A stretch of 64,000 bases of DNA from Leptolyngbya sp. FACHB-60 (GCF_014695775.1 NZ_JACJOX010000026.1:62001-126000); one strand, 5' to 3'; counted from the first letter of the stretch, positions 40,474-50,236 are shown. Numbers and translations are program-made. The notes: a model not told the origin generated them from the letters alone.

Positions 40474-41316
40474 TTAAGCCGCTGAGAGATTTAGGACGTG
40501 ATCGCCGTGGTGGAACTCGACTGTGGCGGCTGCGTGCATGGCCGCGTCAAGGCAGTGGTCTTGCTGCCCTTTGGCGGGTTTATTGAGCAAGTTCCCGTCC
40601 GCGTCCTTCTCCCTGTGATAACTAGCGAACTCGTCGTATAGAGCCGCTGTCTTAGGGAGGAAGAACAACCTATTTTGGAAGAACAAGCTGTCGCCAATAG
40701 CTACTCGTTCCATAGGACTGGGCTTGTTACGCTTGACTTCGACTGAACGCTGCAGCCCTTTGATACCTTGAGCTTTGCCATAGCGACGAAAGTTGAGGAT
40801 TGAACCAGGACGATCGTCTGGCAAGTAGCCTCGGTACAAGTTGTACTGAGCGCAGAATTTAGAAGCCTGCTCTAGAAGCTGAGGTTCAGTAACCGGCTGA
40901 CCCGAATCGTTTTTCCAGAAATCTAATAAGTAATAGGTGCCACTATGGGTTAAGCCCACAACGACCATCGCGGGATTGATGTCGCCAAAGTCCAAACCTA
41001 GATAAACGGCCCGAAATGAATCAGGCACTTCCTCGGTAATGTGATGTCTTTCGAGTGAGCTGAAGAGAGCACCCTCAAAATCCTCCCAACTCGCTTGAAA
41101 CTCTTGACGGAAAACCTTCGGCGGTAACTCAACACGGGCACGCTCCAAATGTTGACGAGGGAAAAATGGATTGTCCTGGGTTACGAAGTGGTAGTAAGCC
41201 CAACCAGGTTCCTGTTTTGCCTGTAAGTGAATAGACTTAATCAGAATTAAAAAAAGCAGTCCATTCTTTACCTGAAATCGAACGTTCCTATGGTTACTGC
41301 ATGCATTTACATGCAA
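40474..41316 (-). pseudogene. Terminase large subunit, nuclease half only
   Basis: From about residue 33 the protein matches the C-terminal part of a large terminase: EPGWAYYHFVTQDNPFFPR, RQEFQASWEDFEGALF, the RNase H-fold acid in YLGLDFGDINPAM, a second near YLPDDRPGS, and the final QQDHCLDAAMHA. The N-terminal ATPase (Walker A and B) is absent: the first 32 residues from ATG 41316 are low-complexity hydrophobic sequence without homology. The break is at about 41,220. Such a protein cannot package DNA. Confidence 0.75.
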
Positions 41317-42217
41317 AGCGATTTATTATCGATAAGGTCTAGATATCGCGAGATGACCTTGAGTACGTTAAAGTCCCTCGTCCTATCTTCGACACCTGGA
41401 CCGATCTACTTTGCCATGCTCCCTGATTGGATAAAGTCGAGCTAAGAATCCATGCTGTGACTCTTGAGGTACTAATGAAAAAAGGGGAGCCAAAGCCACC
41501 CAGGAAACTAACCCCGCAGCTGCACCCGTGACCCGCGAGAGGCTGGCCCCAGAGACACCTGACCACCTGGAACAGTGCAGGGAATGGAAGCCGCAAACGA
41601 CCCTGGCCCAGAGGACACAGAGCGCACCAAGATGGAGTAGCCCACGACCGCAGCCCAGCGAGTGGAGAAAGCCGAGGGCAACTCACTGAACCACACCTCA
41701 GCCACGAAGCCGGTAAACGACCTGTCGGACTCTCGCCAGTAGCACTCGATCGCACCAAACTCAGTAGCCAAAGCCTGAACGAACTCGTAAGAAACTGGAA
41801 GTATTTAAAAGCACCAACGCAACGCGCATTCCATACGCCTGCGTCTTCCCCCTCCGGTGGCGGTCAAACTAGGCGCAAGGGCAAGGCAGGCCCAAGAAAA
41901 AACTGCGAAGCACCACTAGAACGGCCTGGCGCAGCTTGGGAACCCCTTGCGCCGGGTTTAAAGGCGTAGAATAGCGTCCCCTGCGTTGGTCGCCCATCAA
42001 GGGTCCTGCCTACATCAAGCCAGCGATAAAGCAAAGCCGCATTGTTTGAGCAGGCTTACCTGACATCCAAAGCGCGATCGCAGCTCAGGATCAGCTTGAG
42101 GCACAACAGCCCTAATGGAATTTCACATCAGCCCTTGACCGATGCCCGCTCTGTACTCCCCAAACCCCTACACCCCGCTCTAAAGTCTTAAGGACCAATT
42201 TGTCCGTTGTTAAAGAC
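41317..42217. other. Gene-poor stretch at right end of prophage
   Basis: 900 bp without a convincing gene. A minus ORF with a TTG start at 41508-41771 (EFGAIECYWRESDRSFTGFV and on) has coding-like composition but no start of quality or known relative. On the minus strand near 41,345-41,440 there is a fragment reading VEDRTRDFNVLKVISRYLDL after a stop, possibly a scrap of another phage gene. The rest shows no ORF, tRNA or second att copy. Confidence 0.4.
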
Positions 42218-43510
42218 CTACCGTCGAGCATTCAAAACTGGCTGACCTGTCTGTATGAGCTGTTCTACTAAGCCGGCGGCAAACCTTGTCCCTCCAGCCT
42301 GATCGATGGCAACCTGCATTTTGGCTGCACTCTCTCGATATTTCGGATCTTCTAATACCTTGCCAATGGCGACTCGCAACGTCTCTACACTGAGTTGTTT
42401 TAACGGGACTACTTCGCCTGCGCCAACGGCTGCAACCCTAGCCGCCATACCCGGTTGGTCAGTCGTGATAGGAATCGCTACCATCGGGACCCCAGCACTC
42501 AAACAATTAACAGCAGTGCTACCAGCATGGGTAATGACCAAAGCGGCCCGATTGATGAGTTTTTGATGGGGTGGAAAAGCTGCAACGATAGGGTTGCCAG
42601 CAAAATTCGCCTTTGATAAATCTGCATTAGGGTTACCTAATGAAATCACCAGTTGAGCATTAATATCTAAGCAAGCTTCTGCGATGACATGAAAAATCTC
42701 CCAGTTGCGACTCTGCAAAGTCCCTAATGAGGCGTATATCAGGGGTTTGTCGTTCAAGACTTCAAAGGAAAATGCTTGTTGGTCCAGACCAACGGGTTCT
42801 GCATCGTTAGGATTTTTAAGCGGACCTGCGTAATAAAACCAGGGGACAATCTTGGTCCGAGGGAAATCTAACTCCTGCGGCAGCTGAGCGATTTGCAGCA
42901 GTTGTGAGTAAGCATCATTGCGCCGTTTGTACCGGGGCAGTTGCCACAGCTTTCTTTGTTGTATTACTTCATTCCAGATAGAGCCCGTAAGGTAATCCAG
43001 CAAAAAAGTTCCCATTTGGTTGCGGAGCTTTGACACAGCTGTTGCTTTATATTTCCAGCTGGTAAAAAGTGGTGGAATTCCCGGCTCTCGATTAAGGGGC
43101 AGGGCATTGCAGACCGTGACAAAGGGCAAATTCAGGTGATCTGCAATAGTGCCTCCAGCAGTTGTGATTTGGTCAACTAGAAGCAGATCAATTCCTAGAG
43201 CACGAATCGCATCAGGAGCTTCCCGAAAAAACATCTTCAGCTCTTCTTGGAAAAAAGTGATAGCAAATTTGATGCCAGCTAAGCCGCTGAGTTGGCCTAG
43301 TTGCTCATACTTAGCATCTAAACTACCGGGCGGGAAATCTGTTGCGCCGATCTCATGAAAGTCAAGGTGAGTCTGTGATACCTTAACTCCGACATCGGGA
43401 GGACCCAAAAATGTGACGGTGTGGCCTCGTTCTTGCAATTCACTCCCCAAGTTGCACATGGGGTTGATATGGCCAATCGCGCCAGGGCAAAGAATACCAA
43501 TATGAGACAT
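42218..43510 (-). CDS. GT1-family glycosyltransferase, MGT/CrtX-like
   Basis: 430 residues from ATG 43510 (MSHIGILCPGAIGHINPM); the longer frame to 43576 lacks a better start. N-terminal acceptor domain with GHINPM and ERGHTVTFLG; C-terminal donor domain with SLGTLQSRNW and the UDP-sugar motif with FPPHQKLINRAALVITHAGS and VPIT-like TDQPGMAARV, close to macrolide/zeaxanthin glucosyltransferases. It would move a sugar from a UDP donor to a small lipophilic acceptor. GC and codon use are like the island. It lies outside the recognised attC array, so it may be a separate insertion. Confidence 0.8.
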   Translation of the reverse strand: MSHIGILCPGAIGHINPMCNLGSELQERGHTVTFLGPPDVGVKVSQTHLDFHEIGATDFPPGSLDAKYEQLGQLSGLAGIKFAITFFQEELKMFFREAPDAIRALGIDLLLVDQITTAGGTIADHLNLPFVTVCNALPLNREPGIPPLFTSWKYKATAVSKLRNQMGTFLLDYLTGSIWNEVIQQRKLWQLPRYKRRNDAYSQLLQIAQLPQELDFPRTKIVPWFYYAGPLKNPNDAEPVGLDQQAFSFEVLNDKPLIYASLGTLQSRNWEIFHVIAEACLDINAQLVISLGNPNADLSKANFAGNPIVAAFPPHQKLINRAALVITHAGSTAVNCLSAGVPMVAIPITTDQPGMAARVAAVGAGEVVPLKQLSVETLRVAIGKVLEDPKYRESAAKMQVAIDQAGGTRFAAGLVEQLIQTGQPVLNARR

Positions 43511-44134
43511 ACGGCCACCGGTAAAAGGCTTTTCCGATCCTCTGGCCAGTATAAGGTGATGAATACTCAAATTCACCTCATTGCAGCCATCAATTCGAGT
43601 GGAGTATGGCGTTGCGTAGTAATTGCCGCCATGTAAGGTTTCTTTTGATACGCCTAACTCTGGCCATTAAATAATGCGAATGCGTCGAGTAGAACGATGA
43701 AACCAAATGGCCAGCCCCCGCTAAAGTAGCCAAAGCTTTGAACATACCCGAGGCGCTGAAGCAGCAACTGGGTATCACCGATACAACAGAGCTTGAAATT
43801 CTTAACCTTTAGTTCCTGGCACACGCCGAGGGTTCTGCTTTGAAGCACTAAACCCGCTGTTGGAGGTACAGCGCCGCACCCATCGCAACCTACCCATGGT
43901 GCCCGAACAAAACTTCCACAGGCCAGCGGTGCCAGTGGGGGTTTCAGTATCAGGCTTATGATCTACCACAGATAGCGATCGCCGCTGTGGGCCTGTGGTG
44001 CCCCGGTCGGCGGGGGTGGTAGCAGGGGTAAGCTATTTGGCGTAAATAGAATTTCACATCTGCCCCTGGCAATCGCTGGGGGCTTTGTTTTGATTACCTT
44101 CAGTCGGAAGTCAGGGATAGGCAACCCGGCTAGC
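43511..44134. other. Degenerate stretch without a supported gene
   Basis: About 620 bp with short, overlapping ORFs only. A plus frame near 43,735-43,812 reads NIPEALKQQLGITDTTELEIL, which looks like the end of some gene, but no start exists. A GC hairpin followed by TTTTG at about 44,066-44,096 could be an old terminator. HIP1 occurs once. It borders the repeat and attC that follow. Confidence 0.4.
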
Positions 44135-44285
44135 TGCGCGCGAAGGCAACTATTCAACCCACAAGCATCCAGCAGGTTAAGGCCATTGAGCACTCAGCTT
44201 GATAGATAGTCATCTCAGCTACCTCCCAACAGTGTCATTTATCCCATGCAAAGTCGATATTTTAGGAAACAGGTTGATTCGGGCG
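44135..44285. repeat. Diverged 150-bp repeat, copy A, abutting attC-1
   Basis: Shares with 58573-58727 the blocks GCGCGCGAAGGCAAC, CTCAACCCACAAGC-like, AGCAGGTTAAGGCCATTGAG, CTCAGCTACC and CAAAGTCG, in the same order and orientation, with scattered substitutions. Both copies end exactly where an attC-like site begins. No ORF. Origin unknown. Confidence 0.75.
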
Positions 44286-44343
44286 GTCTAACGACGAGGT
44301 GAGCGGTCGCGTTTAGCGGTCCGTCTCGACCGCCTTGTTAGCC
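44286..44343. repeat. attC-like site 1
   Basis: GTCTAAC (44286-44292) and GTTAGCC (44337-44343) frame 58 bp; the inner stem GCGGTCG/CGACCGC is perfect. The stop codon of the GNAT gene (44313) lies inside it. Confidence 0.75.
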
Positions 44344-44873
44344 AAATTACAACGGTAGCGGATATCTGTGACCTGGAAGTAATATCCAGGAACCAAAGGG
44401 CTCACTTTTTCGGCACCGTCCAACCGAAAACCAACTGCTTCATAAAAGCTTCGAGCAGATGGCAAAGCCGTCCAAAGCGTTGCCTCACTGAACCCTCGCT
44501 TCTCAAGCCCACGCAATGCAGCGCCAATCAGCTCTCGGCCAATACCGGTCCGCTGCTGATCGGAAGAAACGTAGATGGCGTATATCTCTCCCGTAGCCTT
44601 TTGGAGTCCTTCATTATCACGTGTAGTACCCGAGCTCACAAAACCGACGACCTGTTTATCAAGCTCGGCGACAAAAACGTCGACTTCATCGCTTGCCAAA
44701 ACCTTGCGCCACCTTTCCTGGCTTTCGGCATTTGCTCGAGGCGCGGAAAGCTCCGACAGAATTGATGCTGGCACAAGTCCTCTGTACGCTGCCTGTTTTG
44801 ATGCGACGTGTACTGCAGAAATTACTTCAGCGTCTGACACCATGGCTTTTCTTATTAAAGCACTATCCCTCAT
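44313..44873 (-). CDS. GNAT N-acetyltransferase, single-gene cassette
   Basis: 186 residues of the GNAT fold: strand and helix VSDAEVISAVHVASK, the acetyl-CoA loop QQRTGIGRELIGAALRGL and the final GFRLDGAEKV strand. It would move an acetyl group from acetyl-CoA to an amine; targets unknown. It ends inside attC-1 and starts close after attC-2, so the gene fills the cassette almost fully. This is the classical integron cassette layout. ATG 44873. Confidence 0.85.
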   Translation of the reverse strand: MRDSALIRKAMVSDAEVISAVHVASKQAAYRGLVPASILSELSAPRANAESQERWRKVLASDEVDVFVAELDKQVVGFVSSGTTRDNEGLQKATGEIYAIYVSSDQQRTGIGRELIGAALRGLEKRGFSEATLWTALPSARSFYEAVGFRLDGAEKVSPLVPGYYFQVTDIRYRCNLANKAVETDR

Positions 44874-44900
44874 AAAAACTTCCGGTTGCCGCTAACATAA

Positions 44901-44999
44901 GGCTAACGTTGCGCATCACCCGCCGCAGATAATCTTTGCATCATCACCGAGCAACTCTCGGCGGTCGGTGTGCATGGGCGTTGTTAGCTGATGGCACTT
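44901..44999. repeat. attC-like site 2
   Basis: GGCTAAC (44901-44907) and GTTAGCT (44993-44999), 99 bp. Inner arms GCATCACCCGCCGC and CGGCGGTCGGTGTGC pair over most of their length with one or two bulges, one of the longest stems of the set. Confidence 0.8.
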
Positions 45000-45029
45000 A
45001 TGATCGCCCCTACTCCTAACTCAACTCTT

Positions 45030-46073
45030 TCACTGATTCTTGGAATCTGGATCAAATGCAGCTTTGACTTTGGCATCCCAACCTAATGCTTGCATCCAAC
45101 CAGGATAGAGTGATGATGGGGCAGTGAGGGTATCCAATTGGCGAATCTCGGCTGTAGAAAGCGTGAGATCTAAGGCTTTCAAGTTATCTTCAAGCTGGTG
45201 CATTTTATTTGCACCAACGATGACTGAAGTGATAAAAGGTTTCGTGAGAACCCAGGCGATCGCCACCTGAGCAGGAGAGGCATTGTGAGTTTCAGCAATC
45301 GGCTTGATTGCATCCACCACGTCATAGCCCTGTTCAACATCGATCGGTGGCAGCTTAAACTCGTTCAGTCTTGCCCCTTCTGGCGTTGGGTTTTCGCGTG
45401 TATATTTGCCGCTCAAAAAGCCACCTGCTAAAGGACTCCATACCAATACTCCAATGCCTGCATCTTCAACAAACGGAACGACTTCATGTTCTAAATCCCG
45501 CCCCAGCAAAGAATAGTACATTTGAGCTGCAATAAACTGATCGTAGTTGTGATGTTTCTGAATGCCCAACATCTTTGCTGCTTTCCACGCTGGAAAATTG
45601 GAATAGCCGATATAGCGCACTTTGCCTTGTCGCACCAGATCATCTAAAGCGCGTAAGGTTTCTTCTAATGGCGTGATCGGATCAGGAATGTGAAGCTGAT
45701 AGAGATCGATATAGTCAGTGTTTAGCCGCTTTAGGCTGGCTTCTGCTGCCATCATGATGTGACGATAAGATGACCCTGCATCGGTAATGGCGTTGCCCGA
45801 TCGAAACCCTGCTTTTGTGGCGATGATGACTTCATCGCGACGATTAGCAAGGGCTTTGCCGAGCATCATCTCCGATTGTCCACTGGTATAGGCATCGGCT
45901 GTATCAAACAGGTTGATGCCAGCATCCATGACGCGACCCACCATTTGATCGGCAACTGACTGATCAATGCTGTTGGTAACTCCAGGAACGAGTTGACCTT
46001 CACCAAAGGTCATTGCCCCAAAGGAGAGCCGTGAAACCACCAAGCCAGTCCTGCCAAGGGTTGTATATTGCAT
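45030..46073 (-). CDS. Aldo/keto reductase
   Basis: 347 residues, AKR fold of the Tas/YajO-like type: RLSFGAMTFGEGQL, catalytic Asp/Tyr in FDTADAYTSGQSE, Lys in IATKAGFR, His in YQLHIPDP and the NADPH-side SVIVGANKMHQLEDN. It reduces carbonyl compounds; substrate unknown. It is the last gene of a minus-strand set AraC, SDR, AKR that ends at attC-2. ATG 46073. Confidence 0.88.
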   Translation of the reverse strand: MQYTTLGRTGLVVSRLSFGAMTFGEGQLVPGVTNSIDQSVADQMVGRVMDAGINLFDTADAYTSGQSEMMLGKALANRRDEVIIATKAGFRSGNAITDAGSSYRHIMMAAEASLKRLNTDYIDLYQLHIPDPITPLEETLRALDDLVRQGKVRYIGYSNFPAWKAAKMLGIQKHHNYDQFIAAQMYYSLLGRDLEHEVVPFVEDAGIGVLVWSPLAGGFLSGKYTRENPTPEGARLNEFKLPPIDVEQGYDVVDAIKPIAETHNASPAQVAIAWVLTKPFITSVIVGANKMHQLEDNLKALDLTLSTAEIRQLDTLTAPSSLYPGWMQALGWDAKVKAAFDPDSKNQ

Positions 46074-46132
46074 AATAGAAGCCTTTCCACAGCTAGTTAG
46101 AGGAATTGAATTGTGTGGGTAATTATTAGAAC

Positions 46133-47026
46133 CTAACCAGCCAACTGACCGCCTGTAACATCCAGATCCATGCCCGTCATTGATGTGGCTTGGTTAGACG
46201 CTAAAAACATGACAGCTTCTGCGATTTCATAGGTGGTCATAATCCGCTTTGTCACAAAGCCCGGAACCGCTTGCTCATAGGTAATTCCTTGAAACGCAAA
46301 GGACTCCCGTAATTGAGGCGTATCAACTGCCAAGGGTGAAATTGAGTTGATGCGAATATTATGGTCGGCGTTTTCCTGGGCAGCAGCTTTCGTGAGTCCA
46401 ATCACACCATGCTTACTAGCGTTGTAGTGGGCAGTTGTACGAAAACCCACATGTCCAGCCACCGATGCCATGTTAATGATGTTGCCGCCACCTTGCCGTC
46501 GCATCTGTGGAACTTCATACTTCATGCACAGAAACTCACCCACTATGTTCGTCATCATAATGTCCATGAAATTATCCAATGGGATGTCTTGAATCTCAGC
46601 AGGAGTCATAAAGATTCCAGCATTGTTGAAGGCAATGTCGATGCGCCCATACTGTTCCACACAACCATTGACAAATGCTTTGACATCATCTTCAATTCGG
46701 ACATCGGCTCGTTGATACGTGGCTTTGCCGCCTGCATCGCGAATACTTTGAGCCACTTGCTCTCCCAAGGCTTCCCGCCGACCACAAAAGTGAACAGTAG
46801 CTCCTTCAGCAGCAAAGGCTCGCGCAGTGGCTTCCCCAATGCCGGATGTGGCTCCAGTAATCAACGCTACTTCACCTACAAATCGACCGTTGGGATTGAC
46901 GCTTGCTTGAGGTTCGAGTGGATTTTGAGTGTTTGCTTGAGCCGTTTGAGTTGCAATTGCTGTGGCAAACCCGGCAACCCCGATCGCTCCAGTCGCAAAC
47001 ATCTGACGACGATTGATCTTTGGCAT
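46133..47026 (-). CDS. Short-chain dehydrogenase/reductase with Tat-like signal peptide
   Basis: 297 residues. The N-terminus NRRQMFATGAIGVAGFATAI is a twin-arginine-like signal (RR then a hydrophobic core ending near QTAQA). The SDR domain begins with ALITGATSGIGEA, NAG in FNNAGIF, catalytic S-Y-K in MASVAGHVGF and YNASKHG, and ends with GGQLAG. Exported SDRs are odd since NAD(P)H is cytosolic; cofactor would have to be bound before export. 59 bp precede AKR and 68 bp follow AraC, so an operon is likely. Confidence 0.85.
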   Translation of the reverse strand: MPKINRRQMFATGAIGVAGFATAIATQTAQANTQNPLEPQASVNPNGRFVGEVALITGATSGIGEATARAFAAEGATVHFCGRREALGEQVAQSIRDAGGKATYQRADVRIEDDVKAFVNGCVEQYGRIDIAFNNAGIFMTPAEIQDIPLDNFMDIMMTNIVGEFLCMKYEVPQMRRQGGGNIINMASVAGHVGFRTTAHYNASKHGVIGLTKAAAQENADHNIRINSISPLAVDTPQLRESFAFQGITYEQAVPGFVTKRIMTTYEIAEAVMFLASNQATSMTGMDLDVTGGQLAG

Positions 47027-47094
47027 AATTCCTTACCTGATTTCTTCGGAAACTGATAAACAGCAAGAGAATACACCTAATTATTTTGATAAGT

Positions 47095-47943
47095 CTAGGA
47101 AGTTATTGCTGTTTTGCTGACATAAGCTCCTGGTGTTACCCCAATCTGACGTTTGAAATGCCAGCCAAAATGACTTTGATCGTAAAAGCCCGTTGCGGTA
47201 GCAACCTTCGTAATCGAGAAGCCTTGAACCAACAGCTTTTTTGCTTGAGCAATTCGGAGTTGAGTTTGGTAGGCACTGGAAGACACGCCGATTTCTTTGC
47301 GAAAAATACGGCAGAAATGAAACCGACTTAATCCGGCGATCGCTGCCAATGTGTCTAAAGAAATTTCACTGGCGTAGTGAGCATGAAGATAATCACAAGC
47401 AAGCATAACAGCCGCATGAGGTGGCTTCAAAGAACAAACAGAAGGGCTATTTGAGGCATAGCGACGAATTAGGTAGGAGAGAAAGTCCAACAGGGCTATA
47501 TCTTGCTCCAATTCAGAAGTTTTCTGATTCACTACTGCCTGCAATGCTAAAAATAAATGATTCAATTTTGAATCGGTAAGAAATGCTGTGGGGAAGAAGG
47601 GCAGATTGGCAGGCTTCTCAGCCATTTCAGCCGCAATCGTGTGTAACCATTTTGGATTGATGTGCATCATCTCAAAATGGGCGGGTGCTGGAAGATAGTT
47701 GCGATCGCTCGGCGCATGTACCTCACCTGAATGGATCACGCTCAAACTTCCGGTAGGGATGGAATGATATGCGCCGCGATAGTGATATTCACCTTGACAA
47801 TTGAAACTTAAGCCAAACTGATACTCTTCATGGGAATGTCTGGGAAGCGGTTCTACGGAACCTGATTTGTAAGCATATCGCTCTAGTAAGATGCCATCCG
47901 ATTCCCAGGCAAGAACGGAGATTTCTGCTGCTTTGTTTTTCAT
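47095..47943 (-). CDS. AraC-family regulator
   Basis: 282 residues. An N-terminal cupin sensor (HSHEEYQFGLSFNCQGEYHY, then IPTGSLSVIHSGEVHAP) and a C-terminal double helix-turn-helix with ISLDTLAAIAGLSRFHFCRIF and ATATGFYDQSHFGWHFKRQI. Likely controls the SDR and AKR genes that follow it. It is the first gene of the cassette, next to attC-3 at its 5' side. ATG 47943. Confidence 0.88.
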   Translation of the reverse strand: MKNKAAEISVLAWESDGILLERYAYKSGSVEPLPRHSHEEYQFGLSFNCQGEYHYRGAYHSIPTGSLSVIHSGEVHAPSDRNYLPAPAHFEMMHINPKWLHTIAAEMAEKPANLPFFPTAFLTDSKLNHLFLALQAVVNQKTSELEQDIALLDFLSYLIRRYASNSPSVCSLKPPHAAVMLACDYLHAHYASEISLDTLAAIAGLSRFHFCRIFRKEIGVSSSAYQTQLRIAQAKKLLVQGFSITKVATATGFYDQSHFGWHFKRQIGVTPGAYVSKTAITS

Positions 47944-48008
47944 AAAAACAATTTAGTGTTAAGTCTCACAGATCACCTCTCGATCATGTTCATAACGATG
48001 ACTTAGCC

Positions 48009-48096
48009 AGCTAACGGTCGTGTTCAGCGGATGCAGACAACCTTTGCAACTCAACGCAGAAGGCTGGTACGTTCCGCTACAACATAGTTGTTGGGC
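48009..48096. repeat. attC-like site 3
   Basis: AGCTAAC (48009-48015) and GTTGGGC (48090-48096), 88 bp; inner AGCGGA/TCCGCT-type arms. Its first bases CAGCTAACGGTCG are shared with attC-6. Confidence 0.7.
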
Positions 48097-48136
48097 TCCG
48101 ATTGTTTCTACCAACAATCTAGATCAAACACGATCA

Positions 48137-48760
48137 TTAACGGCTCACACCATAACGGGCAAGGAACGTCTCTACTGCGTTGACAATCACATTCTCAACC
48201 TCATTTTCATCCATCTCTGAATCCATGATTAAGAAACGAGGCCAGAAGATGATGTCATTGATCATGCCAAGAAATTGACGGGCTGCAATTGCAATGTCTG
48301 CAATGGATAAACTGCCAATAGCAACTTGTGACTGTAGGTACACCTGAAGCCGATTGAGAAATGGTTCTTTGCCTTTGTAATATAGTTCCGTTCCCAATTC
48401 TGGGAAGCGGGGAGCCTCGGCGATGATGACGCGAAAGAGCGGTTGAATATTGTGGCTGTTGAGTAAGCGGGCGTAGTCTTGACCAATCTGCATCAAAGCA
48501 GCTTGAGGTGATAACTCAGACGGTACAGGCGTCGAACTGATTTGGTCGGTTTGCCAGACTTGTGCCATGATGCCGCCAAACAAATCAGCCTTGCTGGAAA
48601 AGTGCTTGTAAAGAGTTGCAGTTGAGACGTTCGCCTGCTGCGCGACATAGTCGATCGTGGTGCGATCATAGCCAAACTCTAAAAAAGCCGCGAGAGCCGC
48701 TTTCAGGATCGCTGCTTGCTTTTGTTGAGTAATCTCAGCCCGATACTGCTCCAGTCCCAT
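48137..48760 (-). CDS. TetR-family regulator
   Basis: 207 residues. N-terminal helix-turn-helix AAFLEFGYDRTTIDYVAQQA and STATLYKHFSSKADLF; C-terminal ligand domain. It is divergent from the beta-propeller gene, and two matching palindromes lie in between at 48764-48777 and 48834-48847, so it should repress both genes. Its 3' end is 40 bp from attC-3. Confidence 0.88.
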   Translation of the reverse strand: MGLEQYRAEITQQKQAAILKAALAAFLEFGYDRTTIDYVAQQANVSTATLYKHFSSKADLFGGIMAQVWQTDQISSTPVPSELSPQAALMQIGQDYARLLNSHNIQPLFRVIIAEAPRFPELGTELYYKGKEPFLNRLQVYLQSQVAIGSLSIADIAIAARQFLGMINDIIFWPRFLIMDSEMDENEVENVIVNAVETFLARYGVSR

Positions 48761-48763
48761 AGT

Positions 48764-48847
48764 AAAACGTTAGTTTTAATCTACTTATGATTGTCTCACA
48801 TCCCTTTCGATCTTGGCCGATTCACGCTATGGTAAAACGAGTGTTTT
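48764..48847. promoter_or_regulatory. Paired TetR-type operators
   Basis: AAAACGTTAGTTTT (48764-48777) and AAAACGAGTGTTTT (48834-48847) have the same half-site AAAAC/GTTTT, four-base centre and flanking G-T before the first A. They lie 70 bp apart (centre to centre) in the intergenic space of two divergent genes. Confidence 0.7.
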
Positions 48848-48868
48848 AGTTTAGAAAGCGAGCAAATC

Positions 48869-50236
48869 ATGTTGTTCAGAGGCTTGATGTGGGGATTGGT
48901 TGCACTGACTCTCGCTCCTGGGTGGGCGATCGCTCAATCTGTCAAGGCAACCAGTCAACGATCACGCGATCGTGCTGCACCGCTGGATTTTCAAGGCCGC
49001 TACCTCGTTTCAATCTCCGATGCCGATATGTTGGCATCGGCGTATGTCGATGGGCGACTGGGTGCGCGTGAAGGGCAAGATACAATCAATGTTATTCCTT
49101 TAACCGGGCACGCACGAGATTTTCGTGCCTATACAACGGCAGCGAGTAACTCGGTTGCAGGCCCGCCGACGGCTGTAGCGATGACGCCAGATGGTCAGTA
49201 TGCGCTAGTTGTCGAAACCTTTAGACCTCGTCCGGCAGGGGATGAGCAAACGCAAACTTTTGCTGACCTCATACACGGCGATCGCATCACGGTGATTGAT
49301 TTAAGCGATCCGACTCGTCCTAGACAGGTGCAGGAATTAGCGATCGCAGAGCGTCCCACTTCGGTGAGTATCAATCATGATGGCTCCTTGGTTTCGGTAA
49401 CTTTTCACCCAGACGGGGCAGGTACAGAAACTCCTTTGGCACTGATTCCGTTTGAGAACGGGCGATTGAGACAACCTGCCTATCCCATCGTTGCTCGAAT
49501 TCCGCCGGGAGATGAACTCGTCCATGCAGAATGGCATCCAACTCAAGATGTGTTAGCACTGGTCAATAACACAGCGGCAGAAGTCTCTTTTGTGCAGCTA
49601 TCGCGTCAAGGCGCAAATTTTGAACTTCAGCCCAGTGGTAACGTTGTGCAGGTTGAGAAATTCCCCTTCATAGCTCGATTCACTGCCGATGGTCGTCATG
49701 TGCTCGTCAACAATCTCTTTTGGGGTGCAGATGTGGAAGGAACTTGGAGCGAAGCTCCTCGCGGTAGCGTGGTTAGTATTCGACTTGCAGCCGGAACTCA
49801 GGCAGATGGTTCACCTCGCCATGCGCTCGTTTCGCGGGCAATGACAGGCGTTAGCCCGGAAGGGCTAGCACTCAGTCCTGACAATCAGTATGTGGTAACA
49901 AGCAACTTGGAACGCAGCTACTTACCCTACGATGACGAACGCATCACCTGGTTTTCCTCAGTGAGTTTGATCACGCTTAACCCGCAGACAGGTCAATTAA
50001 ATCATGTGGCAGATTATCCGTTTGATGGCATTTTGCCAGAAGCTGCTGCGTTTGATGCCTCTAGCCAATATCTAGCGGTCACGAATTACGACCACTTTGA
50101 CGATCGCATTCAGGGAGGGGCAATCGACTTTTGGCGTATCGCGTCAGATCCGCTGAATCCTCAGCCAATGCTGGTAAAGACTCGTTACTCCATTCCGGTG
50201 ACACGGGGCATTCACTCAATGGTGTTAGTGCCGTAG
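48869..50236 (+). CDS. Exported beta-propeller (lactonase-like/YVTN-type) protein
   Basis: 455 residues. A signal peptide (MLFRGLMWGLVALTLAPGWA, cleaved near AIAQ) is followed by a propeller of repeated blades such as VAMTPDGQYALVVE, VSINHDGSLVSVTF and ALSPDNQYVVTSN. This resembles 6-phosphogluconolactonase-like or YVTN proteins of unknown substrate in the periplasm. ATG 48869; the TetR operator at 48834-48847 lies just before it. Confidence 0.8.
   Translation: MLFRGLMWGLVALTLAPGWAIAQSVKATSQRSRDRAAPLDFQGRYLVSISDADMLASAYVDGRLGAREGQDTINVIPLTGHARDFRAYTTAASNSVAGPPTAVAMTPDGQYALVVETFRPRPAGDEQTQTFADLIHGDRITVIDLSDPTRPRQVQELAIAERPTSVSINHDGSLVSVTFHPDGAGTETPLALIPFENGRLRQPAYPIVARIPPGDELVHAEWHPTQDVLALVNNTAAEVSFVQLSRQGANFELQPSGNVVQVEKFPFIARFTADGRHVLVNNLFWGADVEGTWSEAPRGSVVSIRLAAGTQADGSPRHALVSRAMTGVSPEGLALSPDNQYVVTSNLERSYLPYDDERITWFSSVSLITLNPQTGQLNHVADYPFDGILPEAAAFDASSQYLAVTNYDHFDDRIQGGAIDFWRIASDPLNPQPMLVKTRYSIPVTRGIHSMVLVP

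Larger units (their letters stand above)
30091..41220. mobile_element. Degraded tailed-phage prophage integrated at tRNA-Ser
   Basis: Bounded on the left by the tRNA-Ser fragment with a tyrosine integrase reading inward, then minus-strand structural genes in reverse packaging order: terminase, zinc-ribbon repeat protein, portal, (NERD cargo), scaffold, capsid, connector-like, gp10-like, collar/fibre. Long tail, tape-measure, lysis and replication genes are missing and the terminase is cut at about 41,220, so the phage is defective. GC is visibly lower than in the flanking chromosome. Confidence 0.8.

Noticed and set aside
41339..41758. 139-codon minus ORF rich in Ser, Trp and Cys
   Set aside because: It overlaps a better-looking frame (41508-41771), has non-ATG start and a composition typical of a shadow frame.
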